A stretch of DNA of 64,000 nt from Mesorhizobium sp. M8A.F.Ca.ET.218.01.1.1 (GTDB lineage Bacteria > Pseudomonadota > Alphaproteobacteria > Rhizobiales > Rhizobiaceae). The translations under genes and the position numbers were made by a program. The stretch is from NCBI RefSeq assembly GCF_004791165.1, contig NZ_SRUZ01000006.1, positions 186,001-250,000 on the forward strand, written 5' to 3'. The notes under the pieces were generated by a model. It did no database searches, was not told the origin of the DNA, and saw nothing but the letters and a program-made list of their open reading frames with translations. Shown here in pieces: positions 8,367-16,700 of this stretch; positions within the stretch are counted from its first letter, which is position 1; each line of letters starts with the position of its first letter.

Positions 8367-9005
8367 ATGCCCAGCAAGACCGAGAAACTCCTGTCGCTCC
8401 TCAATGGCCAGCCGGTCATTCCGGTGTTGAAGATCGCCAATGTGGCGGATGCGGTGCCGCTGGCCCGTGCTCTGGCGCGTGGCGGCTTGCCGGCGATCGA
8501 GATCACGCTCAGGACCGCGGATGCGCTCGAAGCGATCCGTCGCGTGGCGGGCGAGGTCGAGGAAGCCATAGTCGGCGCCGGCACCATTCTGGACAGCAAG
8601 CAGTTCGACGAGGCGGCCGGTGCCGGTTCGCGCTTCATCGTCAGCCCAGGCATCACCCGCGAGCTTCTGGCGGCCGCCGCCGACAGCCAGGTTCCGTTGC
8701 TGCCCGGCGCCATCACGCCGGGCGAGATCATGGCGGCGCGCGAAGCTGGCCTGCGCTTCCTGAAATTCTTCCCGGCCGAACAGTCCGGCGGCATCGCTTC
8801 GCTCAAGGCTTTTGCCTCGCCGCTGGCCGACGTCAGATTCTGCCCGACCGGCGGCATCACCGGCAAGAACGCGGCCGACTATCTCAGCCTGTCCAATGTC
8901 ATCTGCGTCGGCGGTTCGTGGGTGGCGCCCGACGACATGGTCAAGGCCGGCAAGTGGGACGAGATCGAAGCTCTCGCACGCGCTGCCAGCAAACTCGCGA
9001 AATAG
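8367..9005 (+). CDS. eda: 2-dehydro-3-deoxy-6-phosphogluconate (KDPG) aldolase
   Basis: A 212-residue class I aldolase of the Entner-Doudoroff pathway, splitting KDPG into pyruvate and glyceraldehyde 3-phosphate. Visible active-site residues are Glu45 and Arg49 in EITLRT, Thr73 in GAGTI, Pro94 in SPG and the Schiff-base Lys133 in FLKFFPAE. The GGITGKN phosphate loop follows. The gene is monocistronic: a terminator lies 20 bp downstream. The Entner-Doudoroff route is the main sugar route in rhizobia, although edd and zwf are not in this window. Confidence 0.93.
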   Translation: MPSKTEKLLSLLNGQPVIPVLKIANVADAVPLARALARGGLPAIEITLRTADALEAIRRVAGEVEEAIVGAGTILDSKQFDEAAGAGSRFIVSPGITRELLAAAADSQVPLLPGAITPGEIMAAREAGLRFLKFFPAEQSGGIASLKAFASPLADVRFCPTGGITGKNAADYLSLSNVICVGGSWVAPDDMVKAGKWDEIEALARAASKLAK

Positions 9006-9022
9006 CCTTTCCGGACGGCACG

Positions 9023-9058
9023 AAAAAACCCGGACGACTCGCGTCGACCGGGCTCTTT
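9023..9058 (+). terminator. Rho-independent terminator after eda
   Basis: A stem CCCGG-A-CGAC / GTCG-A-CCGGG with loop TCGC is preceded by six A residues and followed by CTCTTT. This suits termination of eda. Confidence 0.7.
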
Positions 9059-9067
9059 GACTGGCTG

Positions 9068-9194
9068 GAGCAATTCCAGGAAAAGTGCGTAGCGGTTTTC
9101 CCGGGAGAAGCGCGTAGCGCTTCCCCTTGGGAATTGCGTAAAAACAAAAAGTTAGAGCGGGTCAGAGATTCTATCAAACTCAGGGCCGCTCTAG
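9068..9194. repeat. rhizobial-type intergenic palindromic repeat, copy 1
   Basis: An outer inverted repeat GCAATTCC (9070-9077) / GGAATTGC (9130-9137) encloses AAAAGTGCGTAGCGGTTTT. It is followed by AAAAACAAAAAGTTAGAGCGG, and AGAGCGG pairs with CCGCTCT at 9186-9192. The same plan recurs at 61000-61103. Elements of this kind are abundant between genes in Mesorhizobium-like genomes; I could not count copies here. Confidence 0.65.
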
Positions 9195-9200
9195 ACGCGG

Positions 9201-9391
9201 TTAGTTGCAGACCTTGACCGTCTCGGTCACCTTGCGATGATGCCGCCAGTGCATCACCATCCTGGTCCGGCAGTGCTTCTTCATGTGCATATGATTGTCG
9301 GTCTGACGACAACTGTCTCCGCCTGTGACGGAGCGAGCGCGGCCAATGCCGCCGCCAGTGCCAGACCTGACGCCAGTAGAATTTTTTTCAT
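9201..9391 (-). pseudogene. frameshifted small exported His/Lys-rich protein
   Basis: An ATG at 9391, 6 bp after GGGGA, opens a clear signal peptide (MKKILLASGLALAAALAALA, then PSQAETVVV). In that frame translation stops at ICT* near 9281. The next frame carries on without a stop from about 9310 to 9201 with a His/Lys/Cys-rich tail (RQTDNHMHMKKHC ... HWRHHRKVTETVKVCN). Joining the two needs one extra base near GTCGTCAGACC, for example AG restored to AAG. The joined protein, about 63 residues, looks like the short exported basic proteins common in rhizobia. Either the gene is broken or the read carries an indel. Confidence 0.55.
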
Positions 9392-9561
9392 GAAGATCCC
9401 CAGGTTGGAACGGACCCACCTCAACCCGAAAACGGCTGGGCTGTTCCGGCTTCACGAGAAGTTCAGCCGATCCTGCAGGATCAAGGCGCCGCGCGTGTCG
9501 TGCCTAGCAAAAAGCCGCGCGGGTCGCCCGGCGCGGCTTCGGCAATATTGTGGCCTGTTCG

Positions 9562-11493
9562 CTACTTCGTCTGGAAGCGCGCGACCGACATGAACTTGAC
9601 GGCATTGCCGGTAAAGCGGCTGGCGTCGGCCATCTGGTTGCTCGGCTGGAAGCCGGCCGTATAGACCTCGCTCGGCGGCGTATGCACGATGCTGTAGGCG
9701 TAGCCCGGCGCGGTCGTCGCGCTCGAAACGGTGGCGACGTTCTCGCCGCTGGTCAGCGCCCAGCGGGCGGCCTGCGGCGCCGCGGCCACAACCACGGCCC
9801 TGGGGCCAGGCTTCTGATCGCGGGCGGTGGCCCTGGCTTCCTTGCGGGTCGTCTTCACGCCGGCGCCGATCGCGGCGGCCGGATCGGAACCGGCAGGACG
9901 GGCGGCAACAGCCTGGCGCGGCGACGCCGCATCGACACCAGACGGATCGTTGAACGCCGAACGCGGTTCTTCGGACAACGAGGCCACCTGATATTCGTCG
10001 GCGGTGCCGACCTGGGCGTTGGCCTCGTCGAGCACGGCCTTGACGGCATCCGGCTTGGTCGGCTCGGGACGCGCTGTCGGCACCACGGAGAAGGCGTCCG
10101 TCGCGGTCTTGCCCTGGTCAGCCGTTTCGGCCAGCGCCATCAGCACATCCTTGCTGGGCGGCGGTGCGAGATCGGCCGGCAGCGAGCGCTCGGGGCGCCA
10201 TGTCGGCAGTGGGATGTTGTTGAGGGCAACCTGCGCTGGATCGGCAGCCGCGGCTTCCGCGATCGCTGCCGGATCGGACTTGCCGAAAGGCATGTTCGCC
10301 GGTGCCTGCGCGGTCGCCACTGCCTGTTCGGTGGTGGCCGTGGCGTCCGCCATGGCGAAGGGAACATTCTCAGGTGGCTGTGCGCCCACATCGGCCTTCG
10401 GCCGCGGCGCGAAATCGGGCAGCGGGATTTCCTTGGCCGGCAGCGCCGCGATAATCGTCTCCGGCGTGTTCTTCTCCGGCTCCGGAGCCTGCTCGTCGGC
10501 AACCTGCGGAATCTCGGCGCGCTGGGCATTCTCGGGGGCGACGATGGCGATACCGGGCAGGTCGCTGCTCTTGGCGGTCGCGGCCGGCTTCAGATTTCCA
10601 GCCTTGGGCGCAGGCGCGGCCGAGGCGGTCTCCACGTCGGCACTGTCGTCGGCCTCGTCGGCGCCACCGCCGCCGAAGAAGGCCGCGAGGAATCCGCCGG
10701 ATTTCTTGCCGCTGCCGCCAGCGCTGGCCATTTCGATATTCGGTGTGCCGGAACCCTTGCGCGACTTGTAGGAGGCGAGCGCCTGTTCATAGCCGGGCAG
10801 CGGCCGGCCGTCGCTCGGCACATGCAGCGTCTTGCCATTGGGGAACAGGCTGACCAGTTCCTGGCGGCTGATGCCGGGCCAGTGGCGCACATTGCCGACA
10901 TCCATGTGGACGAATGGCGACCCGGAGGTCGGGTAATAGCCGACGCCGCCGCCCTGCATCTTGAGACCGATGTTGCGCAGCTTCTTCAGCGGCACGCCGG
11001 GAATATAGAAATCCATCGCCTTGCCGAGCATATGCTGGCTCTTCTCGGCGACACCACGGCTGCGGCTGCGCAGCATCGAATTGGTCGACGGCGAACGGTA
11101 GCCGCAGACGACCTGGATATAGTCGGTGGCGCCGCTTTCGCGATACGCCTCCCAGACCAGATCCAGCAGACGCGGGTCCATCTTGGTCGGCTCGTTGCGG
11201 CGCCAATCGCGCAGGATGATGTTGATCTTCCTCAGGCCCTCGGGAACGTAGCGGCCATTGCGCTTGTAGACGATCTCGGCCTTCTCGTGCGTGTGGAGGT
11301 GGTAGAGCTTCAGCGAACGAACTTCGGCCTGGGCGCCCGTGGCGGCCGCGGCAACAAAACCAAATGCGACAATCACCGCCGCCAACCATCTCGGCCAGAC
11401 GCTCAAATGATAGTGCCGCCCGTTTGTGAGTCGTTCGATTCTGTTCAAATCAAAAGGCCTTGCAGGCTGCCGTTTGTCCCCGGATTTGCCCAA
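9562..11493 (-). CDS. DUF882 (peptidase M15-like) exported protein with long disordered tail
   Basis: 643 residues if the TTG at 11493 is used; the start is uncertain, as no good ribosome site is visible and later TTG codons would keep the signal sequence. Residues about 33-56 form a signal/membrane segment ending in GAQA. The DUF882 domain follows (about 57-230), with the metal-site pieces CGYRSPSTN, SQHMLGKAMDF and FVHMDVG that match YcbK/MepK-type murein endopeptidases. From about 260 to 600 the chain is Pro/Ala-rich and probably disordered. It likely trims peptidoglycan in the periplasm. An imperfect CtrA-like site (TTAATCATCGCTTAT) lies 42 bp upstream. Confidence 0.8.
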   Translation of the reverse strand: MGKSGDKRQPARPFDLNRIERLTNGRHYHLSVWPRWLAAVIVAFGFVAAAATGAQAEVRSLKLYHLHTHEKAEIVYKRNGRYVPEGLRKINIILRDWRRNEPTKMDPRLLDLVWEAYRESGATDYIQVVCGYRSPSTNSMLRSRSRGVAEKSQHMLGKAMDFYIPGVPLKKLRNIGLKMQGGGVGYYPTSGSPFVHMDVGNVRHWPGISRQELVSLFPNGKTLHVPSDGRPLPGYEQALASYKSRKGSGTPNIEMASAGGSGKKSGGFLAAFFGGGGADEADDSADVETASAAPAPKAGNLKPAATAKSSDLPGIAIVAPENAQRAEIPQVADEQAPEPEKNTPETIIAALPAKEIPLPDFAPRPKADVGAQPPENVPFAMADATATTEQAVATAQAPANMPFGKSDPAAIAEAAAADPAQVALNNIPLPTWRPERSLPADLAPPPSKDVLMALAETADQGKTATDAFSVVPTARPEPTKPDAVKAVLDEANAQVGTADEYQVASLSEEPRSAFNDPSGVDAASPRQAVAARPAGSDPAAAIGAGVKTTRKEARATARDQKPGPRAVVVAAAPQAARWALTSGENVATVSSATTAPGYAYSIVHTPPSEVYTAGFQPSNQMADASRFTGNAVKFMSVARFQTK

Positions 11494-11698
11494 ACGGACG
11501 TGTCGTTTTCACATCCGAATATCGATCCTAATGGTTAATCATCGCTTATTGAAGCCAAAATGCGGTAACACCGTGGCGATATCCCGTCAAAAATTGTCCG
11601 CACGGTTTCTTGGTAAACCGCTGGTTTAGATCAGGATTCCGGCTTTGGCCGAACACGATCTGTTACCATTGGCCTCAATGCGTGAACAACACCCCATC

Positions 11699-11739
11699 GA
11701 GTGCCGCCTCCGACTCGCCATAGTCCGGGGAAGGCACTC
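11699..11739. other. stem-loop between the response-regulator and DUF882 genes
   Basis: GAGTGCC (11699-11705) pairs with GGCACTC (11733-11739) in the 292-bp gap between two minus-strand genes. There is no U-run, so it is not a classical terminator. Nothing else is recognisable in this gap apart from the CtrA-like site near 11535. Confidence 0.3.
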
Positions 11740-11785
11740 TGTCAGCCCCTATAATGACGAGGGAAACTGGTCCCGGCCTTGCGGT

Positions 11786-13321
11786 TCAGGAAGCAAGCCT
11801 GTCGACGCGGCCGGTTTCCGGGTCGATGCCGTATTCCTTGAGCTTGCGGTAAAGCGTCGAGCGGCCGATGCCGAGCCGGCGGGCGACCTCGCTCATCTGG
11901 CCGTTGTAGTGATCGATGGCGAGCTTGATCATTTCGAGTTCGACATCGGCCAGCGCACGCACATTGCCGCGCTCGTCGAGCGCCCACAGCGTGCCGAAGC
12001 GGGGCTGCGCCCCGGCCGGATGCACAGGTGCCGGAGCGGCCTCGTCGGGGACAACGTCTTCATCGCGCGGCGCCAGCGCGGGGGCAGCCCCGCTTGCTTC
12101 TAACGTGTCGTCCGCTTCGAGTTTGACGGTGCCTTCCACCTGCGCCCGGATCTGCGGAAAGTCATCCGCGCTCAACACATCGCCTTCGCACAGCACCGAG
12201 GCGCGGAAGACGGCGTTTTCGAGCTGCCGGATGTTGCCGGGCCAGTCATAGGCTTGCAGCACGCCAAGCGCCGCCGCCGAAATGCCCTTCAGCCGATGGC
12301 GCGGGTCGGCCGGCGCCACCTTTTCCATGAAATGCGTGACCAGATGGGGAATGTCGTCGCGGCGGTCGCGCAACGGCGGCACGAAAATCGGGTAGACGTT
12401 CAGCCGGTAGAACAGGTCCTCGCGGAACTTGCCGTCCTTGACCTGCTGCAGGAGGTTGCGGTGCGTCGCCGAAATCAGCCGGATGTCGACCTTGACGGTC
12501 GAGCGGCCGCCGACCGGATCGACCTCGCCCTCCTGGACGGCGCGCAGCAGCTTGACCTGCACGTCGAGCGGCAGGTCGCCGATCTCGTCGAGGAACAGCG
12601 TGCCCGTATGCGCCTCGACGAATTTGCCGGTGTGCTTGTCGGTGGCGCCGGTGAACGAGCCTTTCTCGTGTCCGAACAGGATGGATTCCACCAGATTGTC
12701 GGGAATGGCGCCGCAATTGACCGTAACGAAGGGTTTCGAGCGGCGGTCGCCGCTGCCCTGGATCGCACGCGCCACCAGCTCCTTGCCGACGCCGGATTCG
12801 CCCTCGATCAGGATCGGAATGTGGGAAGCCGCCGCTTTCTGGCCAAGGCGTATCACCCTGTCCATGGCCGGACTATGGGTGATCATGTCCCTGAAGGTCA
12901 GCAGCCCGCCGCGTTTGCGCGACGTGCGCTTGACCTCGCCCTCGATCGCTTCGACCTTGAGCGCATTGGAGATCGAGGCCTGCAGCCTGTCGGGCGAAGC
13001 CGGCTTGACGACGAAATCGAAAGCGCCGTGGCGCATCGCCGAAACCACGGTTTCGATGCCGCCCTGCGCTGTCTGCACGATGACCGGCACGCTGATGTCG
13101 CGCTCGCGCATCGCCTTCAGCACGCCGATGCCGTCGAGACCGGGCATGACAAGGTCGAGGATCACAACCGAGACATCGCGGGCGCCAGGCCCGTCGAGAA
13201 CTTCGAGGCCGGCGGCACCGCCATCGGCGACGATCGCGGTATGGCCGAACCGCGTCACCGCCGCCTCGAGCAGCCGGCGCTGCACGGGATCGTCATCGAC
13301 TATGAGTATGGAACCTGTCAT
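11786..13321 (-). CDS. sigma-54-dependent response regulator (REC-AAA+-Fis)
   Basis: A 511-residue NtrC-type activator. The receiver domain (about 1-125) has acidic residues VDDD, phospho-acceptor Asp56 in ILDLVMP and Lys107 in FVVKPAS. The AAA+ domain has Walker A GESGVGKE (174-181), the sigma-54 contact loop as GSFTGA (221-226, a variant of GAFTGA) and Walker B LFLDEIGD. After an acidic Pro/Ala linker (about 400-455) comes a Fis-type helix-turn-helix ending in LGIGRSTLYRKLKEYGID. The ATG at 13321 is the family-like start. No histidine kinase is adjacent, so its sensor and targets are unknown. Confidence 0.9.
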   Translation of the reverse strand: MTGSILIVDDDPVQRRLLEAAVTRFGHTAIVADGGAAGLEVLDGPGARDVSVVILDLVMPGLDGIGVLKAMRERDISVPVIVQTAQGGIETVVSAMRHGAFDFVVKPASPDRLQASISNALKVEAIEGEVKRTSRKRGGLLTFRDMITHSPAMDRVIRLGQKAAASHIPILIEGESGVGKELVARAIQGSGDRRSKPFVTVNCGAIPDNLVESILFGHEKGSFTGATDKHTGKFVEAHTGTLFLDEIGDLPLDVQVKLLRAVQEGEVDPVGGRSTVKVDIRLISATHRNLLQQVKDGKFREDLFYRLNVYPIFVPPLRDRRDDIPHLVTHFMEKVAPADPRHRLKGISAAALGVLQAYDWPGNIRQLENAVFRASVLCEGDVLSADDFPQIRAQVEGTVKLEADDTLEASGAAPALAPRDEDVVPDEAAPAPVHPAGAQPRFGTLWALDERGNVRALADVELEMIKLAIDHYNGQMSEVARRLGIGRSTLYRKLKEYGIDPETGRVDRLAS

Positions 13322-13445
13322 GACTGTCTTGGTCTGCCCGCGCCCGAATTCCCCATGGATCATCTTGGCACAGGGTTCTAAATAAGGTTTCAAAAAACCC
13401 GGTGAACGAATTCCTTAGGATTTGACCGGCTTCTCCATTCCCGTT

Positions 13446-13540
13446 GAGTCTGGCTCCCTAATTCCGGCCACTTGATTCAAAGCGGCCAGTCGATTCAAAC
13501 AAGGCCGGTTGATTCAAAAGGCCAGTTGATTCAAAGAAGG
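13446..13540. repeat. tandem array of GANTC sites (four ~18-bp repeats) upstream of pepF
   Basis: Four imperfect repeats of the type GGCCAGTTGATTCAAA place GATTC at 13474, 13492, 13511 and 13528, with spacings of 18, 19 and 17 bp. A fifth GANTC, GAGTC, lies at 13446. GANTC is the CcrM methylation site of alphaproteobacteria. The array sits directly between the sigma-54 regulator gene and pepF and abuts the pepF ribosome site (AAGAAGG at 13534-13540). Confidence 0.7.
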
Positions 13541-13541
13541 T

Positions 13542-15386
13542 ATGTCGATGCGCATGATGTTTGATCGGCGGATTGCGGCGCCAGCGTCCGGTCAGGGCGC
13601 GGCCGGGCTTGGCGATCTGCCGGAATGGAATCTCGCCGACCTTTATGCCGGCATGGAGGCGCCGGAACTGAAGCGCGACATTGCCGAAGCGGCCGCCGAC
13701 GCCATCGCATTCGAGGCCCGCTGGAAAGGCACGCTCGCCGCCGAGGCCGGGCGCGGCAGTGCCGGCCGACTGGGCGAGGCGCTGGTCGCCTACGAGACGC
13801 TCGAGGAACTGATCGGCCGCATCGTCTCCTATGCCGGCCTCGTCTATGCCGGCAACACCGCCGATCCGCAGCGCGCCAAGCTCTATGGCGACATCCAGGA
13901 GAAGATGACCGACGCCAGCGCGCATCTGCTGTTCTTCGCGCTCGAGCTGAACCTGATCGACGATGCGGCGATCGAAGGCGCGCTGGCCAGCGACCCCGCC
14001 TTTGCGCATTACCGCCCGTGGGTGCTCGATCTGCGCATGGACAAGCCCTATCAGCTCGAGGACCGCGTCGAGCAGCTTTTCCACGAAAAATCGATCACCG
14101 GACGCGGCGCCTGGAATCGCCTGTTCGACGAGACGATGACCGATCTTCGCTTCGATATCGACGGCGAGGAACTGACGCTGGAGCCGGCCCTCAACCGCCT
14201 GCAGGATGCCGACGGCGAGGTCCGCCGGCGCGCCTCGGAGGCGCTAGCCACCACCTTCCGCAAGAACTTGCGCACCTTCACGCTGATCACCAACACGCTT
14301 GCCAAGGACAAGGAAATTTCCGATCGCTGGCGGGGCTTCGAGGACATCGCCGATTCACGCCACCTCGCCAATCGCGTCGAACGCGGCGTGGTCGATGCGC
14401 TGGCCACCGCCGTGCGCGAGGCCTATCCGCGCCTGTCGCACCGCTACTACGCCATGAAGGCGCGCTGGCTCGGCATGGAGGTGATGAGCCACTGGGACCG
14501 CAACGCGCCGCTGCCGGAGACGCCGCAGGCGGTGATCGGCTGGGACGAGGCCAGGAACACGGTGCTGTCGGCCTATCACCGCTTCTCGCCCGAGATGGCC
14601 GAGATCGCGCGCACCTTTTTCGACCGCAACTGGATCGACGCGCCGGTGCGCCCGGGCAAGTCACCCGGCGCCTTTGCCCACCCGACCGTGCCATCGGCTC
14701 ACCCCTATGTGCTGCTCAACTACATGGGCAAGCCGCGCGACGTGATGACGCTGGCGCATGAACTCGGGCACGGCGTGCATCAGGTGCTGGCCGCCGGCCA
14801 AGGCGCGCTGATGGCCTCGACGCCGCTGACGCTGGCGGAGACGGCATCTGTCTTCGGCGAGATGCTGACCTTCCGTTCGCTGCTCGAGCGGACCACCGAC
14901 CGGCGCGAGCGCAAGGCCATGCTCGCCCAGAAGGTCGAGGACATGATCAACACGGTGGTGCGCCAGATCGCCTTCTATGAATTCGAGCGCAAGGTGCATG
15001 CCGAGCGCCGCAACGGCGAACTGACATCCGACAGGCTCGGGCAGTTCTGGCTGGAGGTTCAGGCCGAAAGCCTGGGACCGGCGATCAAATTGCGCGAGGG
15101 CTACGAGGTATTCTGGACCTACATCCCTCATTTCATCCACTCGCCCTTCTACGTCTATGCCTATGCGTTCGGCGACTGCCTGGTGAACTCGCTCTATGCG
15201 GTCTACCAGAATGCCGAGCGCGGCTTTCAGGACAAGTATTTCGAGATGCTGCGTGCCGGCGGCACCAAGCATCATTCGCAGCTTCTGGCGCCATTCGGCC
15301 TCGACGCAACCGACCCCGCCTTCTGGCAGATCGGGCTCGGCGTGATCAGCGGCCTGATCGACGAACTGGAAACGCTGGACGATTGA
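13542..15386 (+). CDS. pepF: M3-family oligoendopeptidase F
   Basis: A 614-residue zinc metallopeptidase. The HExxH motif reads HELGHG with the first His at residue 406, followed by the downstream glutamate region (ETASVFGEML). The long helical N-terminal half is typical of M3B enzymes, which degrade short peptides in the cytoplasm. Two starts compete: ATG 13542 lies 1 bp after AAGAAGG, while ATG 13548 has 7-bp spacing and may be the true one. The GANTC array upstream could tie expression to the replication cycle. Confidence 0.92.
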   Translation: MSMRMMFDRRIAAPASGQGAAGLGDLPEWNLADLYAGMEAPELKRDIAEAAADAIAFEARWKGTLAAEAGRGSAGRLGEALVAYETLEELIGRIVSYAGLVYAGNTADPQRAKLYGDIQEKMTDASAHLLFFALELNLIDDAAIEGALASDPAFAHYRPWVLDLRMDKPYQLEDRVEQLFHEKSITGRGAWNRLFDETMTDLRFDIDGEELTLEPALNRLQDADGEVRRRASEALATTFRKNLRTFTLITNTLAKDKEISDRWRGFEDIADSRHLANRVERGVVDALATAVREAYPRLSHRYYAMKARWLGMEVMSHWDRNAPLPETPQAVIGWDEARNTVLSAYHRFSPEMAEIARTFFDRNWIDAPVRPGKSPGAFAHPTVPSAHPYVLLNYMGKPRDVMTLAHELGHGVHQVLAAGQGALMASTPLTLAETASVFGEMLTFRSLLERTTDRRERKAMLAQKVEDMINTVVRQIAFYEFERKVHAERRNGELTSDRLGQFWLEVQAESLGPAIKLREGYEVFWTYIPHFIHSPFYVYAYAFGDCLVNSLYAVYQNAERGFQDKYFEMLRAGGTKHHSQLLAPFGLDATDPAFWQIGLGVISGLIDELETLDD

Positions 15387-15744
15387 GACGCCTCTGGCCG
15401 GCCAAGAACAGTTTAGCCGGAATGCATGTTTGGGCCTCGCTATTCTTGCCTTAAATATTTGTTCTTGAAGAACTCTCCACGGACGTTTTCCCATAGCTTT
15501 CCGCAAGCTCTATGGTAGCTTTCCTTTAAGCTCAGCCGGAGCGCATGCGGATCGGCGAGGGAAAGTCTCCGCCAGCCGTGCGCTCAGGCGAACGCGACAA
15601 GGCCGTTGGCCATGGGCAAGCAAAGCCGATCGCCGACAGCTCGAACCGAAGCCGGCTGTTCCGTGTATCAGCGGAACCATCATCGAGTAGTCCCTCGCCG
15701 AAGGTCATGACCCCGCGGCAGACGGATCTGACTGGAGAGAGACA
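15387..15744. other. 358-bp non-coding gap with one perfect palindrome
   Basis: There is no convincing gene. The one clear element is the palindrome GTTCTTGAAGAAC at 15461-15473 (6-bp arms, one central base), preceded by AT-rich TTAAATATTT; it may be an operator for the gene at 15745. A weaker inverted repeat (CCATAG...CTATGG) lies around 15492-15512. Confidence 0.35.
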
Positions 15745-16524
15745 ATGGGCACTTTTTTCTACGTGGTCCTGGCGTTCCTGGTAGGCGTGTTGGTCGGCTG
15801 GTTCATCTGGGGGCGTCTGCGCGGAGAACTCGACAGCCTGCGCGGCGACCTCGATCGCACCCGCAGCGAGCGCGACAAGCTGCGCGCCGACAGCGACCGC
15901 CTGACCGGCGAACTCAATGCATGCGGCAAGACCCGCTCCGACCTCGAGCGCCAGCTGCGCGAAGCACAGGCCTCGTCGGGCGCCGGCGGAGCAAAGGCGT
16001 CAAGTCAGCCACCGGCAGCCCTGATGTCGACGCCTGCCGTTGGTAAATCCGCTCCGGCGACAGCCAAGCCAGCCGCGGCGAAGGCCGCGCCGGCAAAAGC
16101 GGCGCCGAAGCCCGTGGCGGCCAAATCCGCAACCGCTTCGGCACCGGCGGCCAAGGCACCGGCGGCCAAAGCTCCGGCGGCCAAGGCTCCGGCGAAGACC
16201 TCGGCCGCGCCCAAGGCAGCGCCCGCCGCCAAAAAAACGGCACCGGCAGCTGCCAAGCCGGCGTCGGGCAAGCCCGACAATCTGCGCCGGCTGATCGGCA
16301 TTGGCCCGGTCAACGAAAAGCTGCTCAAGGCGCAGGGCGTCACCACCTTCGCCCAGATCGCCGCCTGGACATCCGCCGACATCAAGCGGATCGAGGACGT
16401 GATGAACTTCGACGGCCGCATCGCGCGCGAACGCTGGATCGAGCAGGCCAAGCTGCTTGCCGCCGGCAACGAGGCCGAATTCGCCAAGCAGTTTCCGACA
16501 GCCGGAACCGCCAGCAACACCTGA
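15745..16524 (+). CDS. membrane-anchored coiled-coil protein with C-terminal helix-hairpin-helix domain
   Basis: A 259-residue protein. One N-terminal transmembrane segment (about 4-24) is followed by a charged heptad region (about 28-75), an Ala/Pro/Lys-rich linker with repeated KAPAA units (about 95-180) and a helix-hairpin-helix-like domain beginning NLRRLIGIGPVNEKLL (about 183-245). The same C-terminal domain is found in alphaproteobacterial NuoE tails and in ribosomal L21 extensions; its ligand is unknown. The start ATG follows GGAGAGAGACA. A strong terminator closes the gene. Confidence 0.75.
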   Translation: MGTFFYVVLAFLVGVLVGWFIWGRLRGELDSLRGDLDRTRSERDKLRADSDRLTGELNACGKTRSDLERQLREAQASSGAGGAKASSQPPAALMSTPAVGKSAPATAKPAAAKAAPAKAAPKPVAAKSATASAPAAKAPAAKAPAAKAPAKTSAAPKAAPAAKKTAPAAAKPASGKPDNLRRLIGIGPVNEKLLKAQGVTTFAQIAAWTSADIKRIEDVMNFDGRIARERWIEQAKLLAAGNEAEFAKQFPTAGTASNT

Positions 16525-16548
16525 GCGGTGGATCCAGGGATCATGTGA

Positions 16549-16583
16549 GCGGCGGCGCCAAGGGCGCCGCCGCTTTCTTTTTT
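16549..16583 (+). terminator. Rho-independent terminator
   Basis: An 11-bp perfect stem GCGGCGGCGCC / GGCGCCGCCGC with a 3-nt loop is followed by TTTCTTTTTT. It ends the helix-hairpin-helix gene. Confidence 0.9.
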
Positions 16584-16700
16584 GCCGGCAAGGTTCGATC
16601 CGGCAAAGGTCGGCTTTGAGGGACAGGGTGCCGTTCCCTCGATTGCGCGCGCACGCCCCCCCATATAGAGCGATCGTCGGCTACATCGATCCCGGTTCCC

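Noticed and set aside
9550..11538. 662-codon plus-strand open frame opposite the DUF882 gene
   Set aside because: Low-complexity Gly/Arg/His translation, no ribosome site; a shadow of the minus-strand gene.
11535..11549. CtrA-like box TTAATCATCGCTTAT upstream of the DUF882 gene
   Set aside because: One half-site is imperfect; too weak to list as a regulatory site by itself.
16040..16260. Ala/Pro/Lys repeats in the helix-hairpin-helix protein as a DNA repeat array
   Set aside because: They are codon-level low complexity inside a real gene, serving as a flexible protein linker.
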